This document shows positions 6,227 through 11,995 of a stretch of DNA of 12,494 nt, piece after piece (the stretch's first letter is position 1; every line of letters starts with the position of its first letter). The notes beneath the pieces were generated by a model that was not told the DNA's origin, did not search any database, and saw only the letters and a program-made list of their open reading frames with translations. This DNA is from Verrucomicrobiota bacterium. Lineage in GTDB: Bacteria > Verrucomicrobiota > Verrucomicrobiia > Limisphaerales > UBA1100. The translations under genes were made by a program, and so were the position numbers. The stretch lies in contig JAPKDK010000061.1 of NCBI GenBank assembly GCA_028872645.1, positions 1 to 12,494 of the forward strand, in the 5' to 3' direction.

Positions 6227-7927
6227 TTAGTCCTTCTTCACATGATCCGCCCACAGCCAGCGCAGGGCTTCTGGCAGAATGATGCCTCCGTGTTTCAGAT
6301 TGTGTTTGCCTTCGCCGTACACAAATTTGGTGTCCCATTTCATGAACGCCAAGGCGGCGGCCATTTGTTCGTTGGCCAATGGCCAATGGCCGTGGGTGTT
6401 GTCGAGGTCGTTGCGGCCGTCCTGCAGGAAAACCTTCACCGGCTTGCGCGCAGTCTTGCGAATCCAACTGGGGTACACATGGCCGCCGCGGATGTTTGTG
6501 AAGCTGCCGATCATGCTGTAAACCTTGCTGAACGCATCCGGCCGTTCCCACGCGACGGTGAATGCGCAGATGCCGCCACTGCTCGCGCCGCAAATCGCGC
6601 GGTCAGCGGCCTTTTCGGAAAGACTGTATTTCGTGCTCACCGCCGGCAACAGTTCCTCCAGCACAAACCGCGCATACTGATCGCCGAGTGAATCGTACTC
6701 GAAACTGCGATTATTTGCCCGCCAGCGGTTGTCGGGAAACGCCGCGCCGCGATGGCCGGGATTCACAAAAACACCAATTGTTACCGGCATCTCGCCCTTC
6801 GCGATGAGGTTATCGAAGACAATCGGCGCACGCACATCGCCGTCCTCTTTGACATACGCGTGCCCATCCTGAAACACCATCACGCACGCCGCCTGTTCTG
6901 GCTTGTATTGCGCTGGCACATAAACGAAATACTCGCGCCGAGTGCCCTTGAAAATTTTGCTCTCGAGAATGTGCTGGGTCACTTCCCCTCGCGGAACGCC
7001 TTTTTGCCGTTCCGAATCTTTGCTGTGCTTGTACTGGGGAATTTTCGGAACCGCCTCTTTTACATTCTTTACTTTCTTCGCGCTAAAAATCCATTTTGCT
7101 GATTCGGGAAAAATGGAACCACCATGCCGACCGCTATGGCCTTCCTCGCCCCAAACCATTTTGTGCTCGTAACCCTTGAACTCCAGTGCCTTGGACAACT
7201 GTCGATTTGAGAGCGGCCAGTGGCCGTGGAGGTTGTCCAGATCGCGCCGACCTTCCTGTAAAAGTACGCGAATGTTTTTATTTTCTGTTTTCCGAATGAG
7301 CATTGGATACACATAGCCGCCTCGGATGTTCGTGAAACTGCCGATGTGGCTGATCACGCCGCCAAAAAAATCCGGCCGAAACCAAGCCGCCGTGAAGGCC
7401 GCGATGCCGCCAGAGCTGTTGCCGCAAATGGCGCGCGCGCGCGGATTCTTCGCGACCACCAACTTGTGCTCCTTAGCCACTGCCGGCCATAACTCATCGA
7501 TGATAAAATTCACATAATCCGCGCTCACTGTGTCGTATTCAAACGCCCGGTTGCGCCGCTGCTGGTTGCCTGCTTCCGCACCCGGCACGCTGCCCGGATT
7601 TACAAATAGACCAATCGTCACCGGCAATTCCTTTTTGTGGATGAGATTATCAAAAACAACGGGCACGCGCGTGTGACCGTTCTCGTGCACAAACCCGCCG
7701 CCGTCCTGAAACACCATCAAATTCGCAGGCTGCTTCGGATCGTACTGCGCCGGAATGTAAACCCAATACGAACGCGTGGTACCCGGAAACGCCTTGCAAT
7801 TATTCCACGCCCCTTCAATCACCTTGCCGCGCGGCACCCCTTCCCTGCGCTGCGCATCGGGCCCCGGTCGATAATCTGCGGCCAATGCCAAGCCGCACGT
7901 GAACAGAAAAAAAAGAATCGTTTTCAT
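6227..7927 (-). CDS. Secreted tandem-domain esterase (enterochelin esterase/Fes-like, internally duplicated)
   Basis: A 566-residue protein with a Sec signal peptide (MKTILFFLFTCGLALA). Two homologous alpha/beta-hydrolase domains (about 20-285 and 303-566) are joined by a Lys/Pro-rich linker. Each begins with a GVPRG motif and carries YxPAQY, VFQDG, FDNLI, PVTIG.FVNPG, a GxSSGG nucleophile elbow, SFTNIRGG.VYP, DLDN.HGHWPL and a C-terminal G-x-x-x-H-x-x-x-HGG. Likely triads are Ser171/Asp229/His264 or 268 and Ser449/Asp507/His542 or 546, so both active sites look complete. The family (esterase D/Fes type) hydrolyses carboxyl esters; the substrate is not deducible. The start ATG at 7927 is supported by the signal peptide, but the only good Shine-Dalgarno (AGGAGG, 7956-7951) is 23 nt away, behind a mini-ORF that overlaps this ATG. 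The downstream partner is the SMP-30-like gene, 4 bp away; upstream is psd, 42 bp away. Confidence 0.88.
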   Translation of the reverse strand: MKTILFFLFTCGLALAADYRPGPDAQRREGVPRGKVIEGAWNNCKAFPGTTRSYWVYIPAQYDPKQPANLMVFQDGGGFVHENGHTRVPVVFDNLIHKKELPVTIGLFVNPGSVPGAEAGNQQRRNRAFEYDTVSADYVNFIIDELWPAVAKEHKLVVAKNPRARAICGNSSGGIAAFTAAWFRPDFFGGVISHIGSFTNIRGGYVYPMLIRKTENKNIRVLLQEGRRDLDNLHGHWPLSNRQLSKALEFKGYEHKMVWGEEGHSGRHGGSIFPESAKWIFSAKKVKNVKEAVPKIPQYKHSKDSERQKGVPRGEVTQHILESKIFKGTRREYFVYVPAQYKPEQAACVMVFQDGHAYVKEDGDVRAPIVFDNLIAKGEMPVTIGVFVNPGHRGAAFPDNRWRANNRSFEYDSLGDQYARFVLEELLPAVSTKYSLSEKAADRAICGASSGGICAFTVAWERPDAFSKVYSMIGSFTNIRGGHVYPSWIRKTARKPVKVFLQDGRNDLDNTHGHWPLANEQMAAALAFMKWDTKFVYGEGKHNLKHGGIILPEALRWLWADHVKKD

Positions 7928-7956
7928 AAATAAATCGATGACACGATTATCCTCCT
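7924..7956 (-). promoter_or_regulatory. Strong Shine-Dalgarno with six-codon mini-ORF overlapping the esterase start
   Basis: AGGAGG (7956-7951) is followed at 6 nt by GTG (7944-7942). That GTG opens a six-codon frame, GTG TCA TCG ATT TAT TTA, with stop TGA at 7926-7924. The stop overlaps the esterase ATG (7927-7925) as ATGA. The arrangement would permit translational coupling or a short leader peptide controlling the esterase. It could also be chance, with the Shine-Dalgarno used at unusually long range. Confidence 0.35.
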
Positions 7957-7969
7957 GCGCGTGGGTTAA

Positions 7970-8872
7970 TCAAGACAGAATCGTGCCCATGCCATCACCC
8001 ACTTTAGCGTAAAGCTCGCGTTGCTGCGCGGATTGCTCGAGCAAATCTTCCGCCAATTTCACGCGGCTTGGTTCAAAGAGCGTCAATGTCGCTGAACCGC
8101 CGAAGGCAAAATACCCTTTCTCCTCGCCCTTCTCTATCGGACGCGTGGGCACAAAAGTGTGATTGACGCTGCCGACATTCGTCGCGCCGATTTCCAGCAC
8201 GAGCACTTTACCGAACCGCTCGGTTTCGATTTCGGTGATGAACCGTTTGTTTTCCCACAAAATTTCCAGCCGGTCACGCAACGCCAACGGATTTACTGAT
8301 TGCAATGGGCCGTTAATCAACCGTGCCTCGCTCGGAACTCCGGCCACGGGAAAATGAAAGCGATGATAATCGACCGGGCATAAACGCGAAAACACCGCTG
8401 TGCCATCAGCGAATTTTTCAGCCAGCTTTTCATCGCCAAGGAGTTTGGACAATTCGAAGTGCTGCCCTTTCACAAAAACACCTTCCACTTCCGAGGCTTT
8501 GGCAAATCCGAGATGCCGTCCATCGGCGGGAAACACCACTGAGTCACCCGCCGAATCCACCGGACGCGCTTCGGGCTTGAGCTTTCGATAAAAGAAATCG
8601 TTGAACGACGTAAACTCATCCACGGCTTTCACGTGTTCTGCTTCGGCGATTGCGTATTGTTCGATGAACGGTTTCACGCGCGAAGCGCTGCCCGCGCAAC
8701 TCATACGCCAGCCGTACCAACGCGAAAACCACGCGCGCTTGGCCACCGCGTGCAGCGCGATTCGGCCGAAGGGATTGAAGAGAATCCAACGCAACCATTG
8801 CTCGCCGTAGATAACCTCCGTTTCCACCTTCCCGGTGTAGCGGTTGTAAAATTGGATTCCGTTTGTTTTCAT
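7970..8872 (-). CDS. psd: Phosphatidylserine decarboxylase proenzyme (chlamydial type)
   Basis: Converts phosphatidylserine to phosphatidylethanolamine at the inner membrane. The proenzyme cleaves itself, and the Ser at the cut becomes the pyruvoyl cofactor. The 300-residue protein shows YNRYTGKVE near the N-terminus (9-17), FTSFNDFFYRKLKPEARP (87-104), PADG (115-118; candidate catalytic Asp117), DYHRFHFPVAG (168-178; candidate His173), INGPLQSVNP (186-195), EIGATNVGS (227-235) and the processing site FAFGGSATLTLF (255-266). Cleavage is expected between Gly259 and Ser260. From memory, length, spacing and motifs match Psd of Chlamydia closely, where the site reads FAFGGST. Met at 8872 fits the usual N-terminus. 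No clear Shine-Dalgarno is seen: the start is preceded by GGTAAAAA, directly after an inverted-repeat element. The gene follows mog after 78 bp and precedes the esterase by 42 bp. No phosphatidylserine synthase gene is in the window. Confidence 0.94.
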   Translation of the reverse strand: MKTNGIQFYNRYTGKVETEVIYGEQWLRWILFNPFGRIALHAVAKRAWFSRWYGWRMSCAGSASRVKPFIEQYAIAEAEHVKAVDEFTSFNDFFYRKLKPEARPVDSAGDSVVFPADGRHLGFAKASEVEGVFVKGQHFELSKLLGDEKLAEKFADGTAVFSRLCPVDYHRFHFPVAGVPSEARLINGPLQSVNPLALRDRLEILWENKRFITEIETERFGKVLVLEIGATNVGSVNHTFVPTRPIEKGEEKGYFAFGGSATLTLFEPSRVKLAEDLLEQSAQQRELYAKVGDGMGTILS

Positions 8873-8877
8873 TTTTT

Positions 8878-8945
8878 ACCACAGAGACATAGAGAACACA
8901 GAGAAGCCTAATTCAAAATCTCCGTGCCCTCCGTGTCTCTGTGAT
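8878..8945. repeat. Inverted-repeat (REP-like) element between mog and psd, copy 1
   Basis: Two 26-nt arms (8878-8903 and 8920-8945) flank a 16-nt loop. The arms are rich in ACAGAG/CTCTGT units, and 20 of 26 positions are complementary. Five of the six mismatches become G-U wobbles in minus-strand RNA, the direction of transcription here, so 25 of 26 positions could pair. There is no U run after it, so it is not a typical intrinsic terminator. It ends 5 nt before the psd ATG. It is related in sequence to the element at 9888-9948. Confidence 0.8.
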
Positions 8946-8950
8946 TAAGT

Positions 8951-9433
8951 TTAACAACTCGTCGGCACGCCAGCCACCACTTCCACGCAGTGTGGGATGG
9001 CGCCGACCACGAAGCCGAGGCATTCGACCGCGCCTTTGGGTTTGCCGGGCAAACAAATCACGAGCGTGTTGCCCACAGCGACGGCGAGGTTGCGGGAGAG
9101 AATGGCGTTCTTCGTAATTTTGAGTGATTCCATCCGCATCACTTCGCCGAAGCCCGGTAATTCGCGGTCGGCGATTTCCCGCACGGCCTCGGGTGTGACA
9201 TCGCGCGGTGCCACGCCGGTGCCGCCGGTGGTGAGCACCAGATGGCAACCCTTCGCAATCTGCTCGCGAATGGCGCGCTGGATTTGCTCCACTTCATCCC
9301 GCACCACGCTCTCGGCGAGCACCGCCCAGCCGTAACCATCGGCGGCTTCGCGAAGAAGAGGGCCGCCGAGGTTTTCGTATTCGCCCGCCGCGGCGCGGTC
9401 GGACACAGTGATAATTCCCACTTGTATTTTCAT
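8951..9433 (-). CDS. mog: Molybdopterin adenylyltransferase (MogA/MoaB family)
   Basis: Adenylylates molybdopterin with ATP to give the activated intermediate for molybdate insertion, a late step of molybdenum cofactor synthesis; cytosolic. The 160-residue protein carries IITVSDRAAAGEYEN (7-21), LVLTTGGTGVAPRDVTPEA (65-83), ADRELPGFGEVMR (88-100), NAILSR (109-114) and CLPGKPKGAVECL (127-139). These are the MPT-binding and nucleotide-binding motifs of the family. The ADRELPGFGE and AILSR segments resemble E. coli MogA, although the length is nearer to that of MoaB. The start ATG at 9433 overlaps the moaC stop as ATGA, so the two are translationally coupled. No moaA, moaD, moaE or moeA is present in the window. 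Confidence 0.9.
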   Translation of the reverse strand: MKIQVGIITVSDRAAAGEYENLGGPLLREAADGYGWAVLAESVVRDEVEQIQRAIREQIAKGCHLVLTTGGTGVAPRDVTPEAVREIADRELPGFGEVMRMESLKITKNAILSRNLAVAVGNTLVICLPGKPKGAVECLGFVVGAIPHCVEVVAGVPTSC

Positions 9434-9882
9434 TGTTTAGTTTTTGAAACCAGTTTCACATTTGTGATGCGCATCTTTTTATCGACTGCCTTGCACATAT
9501 CATAAATCGTCAGCGCGGCGAGGTTCACCGCCGTGAGCGCCTCCATTTCCACGCCCGTCTGCGCCGTCACCTTTGCCGTGGCGGTGATCACAATCGCGTT
9601 GCCTGCCTTCGGAAATTCAAACCCCACTTCGCAGTGACTGATGGGCAGCGGATGGCACAGCGGAATCAAATCGCCCGTGCGCTTGGCCGCTTGGATACCC
9701 GCGATGCGCGCGGTGGCCAGCACGTTGCCTTTGGCAATCTTTTCGCGCCGAATTAATCGAAGCGTTTCCTTCGCCATCCGAATTTCCCCACGAGCGGTGG
9801 CGGCGCGTTGCTGCACCGGCTTGGCGGAGACATCGACCATCTTGGCTTCGCCTTGGACGTTAATGTGCGTTAGTTTTTTCAT
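9430..9882 (-). CDS. moaC: Cyclic pyranopterin monophosphate synthase
   Basis: Together with MoaA it converts GTP to cyclic pyranopterin monophosphate, the first stage of molybdenum cofactor synthesis. MoaC performs the second reaction, on 3',8-cyclo-7,8-dihydro-GTP. The 150-residue protein is of family length. It has MVDVSAKPVQQRAATARG (15-32), AGIQAAKRTGDLIPLCHPLPI (61-81) with His77, TGVEMEALTAVNLAALTIYDMCK (109-131) with Glu112, Glu114, Asp128 and Lys131, and a C-terminal VKLVSKTK. The residues known to matter in the active site (His in LCHPL, Asp and Lys in YDMCK) are present. The ATG at 9882 is preceded by GGTGAAAA directly after an inverted-repeat element; no good Shine-Dalgarno is seen. 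It overlaps mog by 4 bp and follows panB by 33 bp. Confidence 0.96.
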   Translation of the reverse strand: MKKLTHINVQGEAKMVDVSAKPVQQRAATARGEIRMAKETLRLIRREKIAKGNVLATARIAGIQAAKRTGDLIPLCHPLPISHCEVGFEFPKAGNAIVITATAKVTAQTGVEMEALTAVNLAALTIYDMCKAVDKKMRITNVKLVSKTKQ

Positions 9883-9887
9883 TTTTC

Positions 9888-9948
9888 ACCGTAGAGGCAC
9901 CGAGGCCACAGAGATTTATTCGCTCTGTGTCCTCTGTGCCTGTGTGGT
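9888..9948. repeat. Inverted-repeat (REP-like) element at the panB-moaC junction, copy 2
   Basis: Two 26-nt arms (9888-9913 and 9923-9948) flank a 9-nt loop; 21 of 26 positions are complementary. The arms contain CACAGAG/CTCTGTG units as in the element at 8878-8945. The right arm lies inside panB and encodes its residues 254-262, and the panB stop falls in the loop. The left arm ends 5 nt before the moaC ATG. No U run follows on either strand, which argues against an intrinsic terminator. Confidence 0.8.
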
Positions 9949-10707
9949 TGAAATTAAATTTTCCCAATCACTTACCGCCCGTCGCATTTCGACAGGTACT
10001 TGCATGTTGGGCTGCACGTGGCGTGGAATGTAATTGGGCGAAGTAGCCCACAAATCCGTGGTCACCAAAATCTGGCCATCACATTCACTGCCCGAGCCGA
10101 TTCCTATGGTGGGGATGGAAATCGTTTTTGAAATCTCGGCGGCCAGGGCGGGGACCACCAGTTCGAGCACCACAGCGAACGCGCCCGCATCGGCCAATGC
10201 TTTGGCATCGCGCAAGATGGCTTCGTGTTCAGCTTCGGTTTTGCCTTTCACTTTATAGCCGCCCTCGGCTTTTACATTTTGGGGGAGCATCCCGATGTGG
10301 CCAAGAAAGGGAATACCCGCCGCGAGTATGGCCTCCACTTGCGGACGAATGGCTGTGCCGCCTTCGGCCTTCACGGCCTCGGCGCCCGCATCGATGAGTC
10401 GGCGGGCGTTGGCCACGGCATCCTCGACGGTTTCGTAACTGCCTTTGGGTAAATCTGCGGCGAGCAGTGCGCGGGGTTGGGCGCGGGCGGCGGCGCGGGT
10501 GTGGTGTTCCATGTCTGCCATGGTGACGCCGGTGGTATCGGGAAGGCCGAGCACGACCATGCCAAGGGAATCACCGACGAGCAACAAGGGTACGCCGCAT
10601 TCATCGAGCATCCGCGTCATCGGATAATCGTAAACCGTGAGCGAGGCGATGGGCTCGCGGCTTTTCATTTGCCGGATGGTTTCGGCGGTGATCTTTACAG
10701 ACGGCAC
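9916..10707 (-). CDS. panB: 3-methyl-2-oxobutanoate hydroxymethyltransferase (ketopantoate hydroxymethyltransferase)
   Basis: Transfers a hydroxymethyl group from 5,10-methylenetetrahydrofolate to 2-oxoisovalerate to make ketopantoate, the first step towards pantothenate and CoA. From a GTG at 10707 the protein has 263 residues, close to E. coli PanB. Motifs: SLTVYDYPMTRMLDECG (22-38), LLLVGDSLGMVVLG (41-54) with metal-binding Asp46, MADMEHHT (63-70), LLAADLP (81-87), VKAEGG (112-117), GHIGMLPQ (136-143), GGYKVKGKT (149-157), catalytic Glu182 in VLELV, and IGIGSG (201-206). The start is uncertain: another GTG at 10773 overlaps the transporter gene by 17 bp, while 10707 begins just before the first helix (KITAETIRQMK). 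The C-terminus ends STTQAQRTQSE, encoded by the inverted-repeat element, and the Pro..Glu-His tail expected of PanB is absent. The neighbouring folK fits the enzyme's folate dependence. Confidence 0.93.
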   Translation of the reverse strand: MPSVKITAETIRQMKSREPIASLTVYDYPMTRMLDECGVPLLLVGDSLGMVVLGLPDTTGVTMADMEHHTRAAARAQPRALLAADLPKGSYETVEDAVANARRLIDAGAEAVKAEGGTAIRPQVEAILAAGIPFLGHIGMLPQNVKAEGGYKVKGKTEAEHEAILRDAKALADAGAFAVVLELVVPALAAEISKTISIPTIGIGSGSECDGQILVTTDLWATSPNYIPRHVQPNMQVPVEMRRAVSDWENLISTTQAQRTQSE

Positions 10708-10756
10708 CGCCCCAGCATTCGCGCAAAGCAGGTTTGCGACAAGCGGAAACTGTATT

Positions 10757-11995
10757 TCACCCCAGCCACGCACTCACTTTTGGCCATACTTTATAAACTG
10801 CGGTATTTCCTGCCATAATCAGCAGCAGCATAAATCCCACACCTCCAAGAGTGTTAATGAGAAGCCCATTACGGTCTTCGCCCATAATATCTTTGCGGTT
10901 GCACAACCACAACAAAACGGCGGCCAATAGTGGCGCGACAATCACGGTCACCGCCTGCGCCATTACGATGGCCGCCAATGGTTTGATACCGGTTTTAATC
11001 ACGTACATTGCCACGCCCATACCAATCAACAAGACCGCTGCTGTCATATAACGCGGCCATTTATCCTCTGGATCACAGCCCAACCCGAGACCGTCGGAAA
11101 GTACAAACCCGCCCACCATCGAGTTGATTATAAACGAGGAGTACGCCGCGGAAAAAAGCCCCAGACAAAACAGTGCTTTACTCCAACTCCCGAACAGCGG
11201 ACCCAGTTGCATGGCTACATCGGCAGCTCCCTCGAGCTTAACCCCTTTGAGCGCAGCGGCGGCTGTCCCCATAATCATCAGAGTAATCGCTGCCATCAGC
11301 AGCACGCCCACGCGAGAATCGATGAGGCTCGACGGCAAGTCCTCGCGTTGGATTCCCTTTTGGCGCACTAGATAGATTTGAAAATATGCTGCAGCAATTA
11401 CAAAAGTGGTGCCCACCAAGCCGAGCACTGTGAGATCAAGGGAGCCTATGCCGGTCGGCACCAACCCACGTGCCCATTCGGCGGGGTTCGGTTTGGCGAA
11501 CAATAAATTCGCAGCGAACGCCAGCAGCATCAGCCCTACGAAACCCATCATTAATTTCTCTAAAGCGCGATATAAGTTTTTAAAGAAAAATAAAAATGCG
11601 ATGGCCGCAGCGTTAAAAACGACCACAATGTAATCGAATTGAAAATACGCCTCAAAGGCACTGTGAACGCCAATATTGTTTCCAAATTGAAAAGCCGAGG
11701 CAACGAAGAAAATGGAGACACCAATCAAAACTGCAAGCCAACGTCCTGCGCGATCGGCCAGCAACTGTCCGGGTGATTCCCTGGACACAACGCCCAACCG
11801 CGCGGCCATTTGAATAAACGTCAGCATGAAAACCGCCGAAGCCAGCACGACCCAACTCATGCTGTAACCTTTCTCAGCCCCGACTTTTGAACTAGTAAGA
11901 ATGCTGCCGGGGCCGATAACGACGCAAGCGGTGATGAGGCACGGACCAAGGGCGCGATACCAGCGGCGGGGAGTGGGCACGTTGTCGTCAGCCAT
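10757..11995 (-). CDS. Divergent Nramp-family (metal) transporter lacking the canonical DPGN and MPH motifs
   Basis: A 412-residue integral membrane protein with about 11 hydrophobic segments. The order matches the Nramp/LeuT fold, including the TM1 region ALGPCLITACVVIGPGS (15-31), the FQFGNNIG segment (102-109), and TM6 GTTFVIAAAYFQIYL (195-209). Canonical Nramp proteins bind Mn2+/Fe2+ through DPGN in TM1 and A-x-x-MPH in TM6. Here the TM1 motif reads GPGS (28-31). In TM6 my alignment puts Ala at the Met position and Phe at the His position. The protein therefore probably does not bind soft transition metals in the usual way; substrate and coupling ion are unknown. The ATG at 11995 gives a soluble N-terminus (MADDNVPTPRRWYRALG) typical of the family, and it overlaps the folK stop by 8 bp. 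panB follows. Membership of the superfamily is fairly sure; the function is not. Confidence 0.8.
   Translation of the reverse strand: MADDNVPTPRRWYRALGPCLITACVVIGPGSILTSSKVGAEKGYSMSWVVLASAVFMLTFIQMAARLGVVSRESPGQLLADRAGRWLAVLIGVSIFFVASAFQFGNNIGVHSAFEAYFQFDYIVVVFNAAAIAFLFFFKNLYRALEKLMMGFVGLMLLAFAANLLFAKPNPAEWARGLVPTGIGSLDLTVLGLVGTTFVIAAAYFQIYLVRQKGIQREDLPSSLIDSRVGVLLMAAITLMIMGTAAAALKGVKLEGAADVAMQLGPLFGSWSKALFCLGLFSAAYSSFIINSMVGGFVLSDGLGLGCDPEDKWPRYMTAAVLLIGMGVAMYVIKTGIKPLAAIVMAQAVTVIVAPLLAAVLLWLCNRKDIMGEDRNGLLINTLGGVGFMLLLIMAGNTAVYKVWPKVSAWLG

Noticed and set aside
6140..6691. Plus-strand ORF of 183 codons
   Set aside because: It is antisense to the second esterase domain and the SMP-30 start, with no motifs or ribosome site.
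8873..8950. Inverted repeats as ordinary rho-independent terminators
   Set aside because: No U run follows the hairpin on either strand in either copy.
8878..9948. CACAGAG repeats as a CRISPR array or as insertion-sequence ends
   Set aside because: There are only two copies about 1 kb apart with genes between them. There are no regular spacers, and the genes between are moaC and mog, not a transposase.
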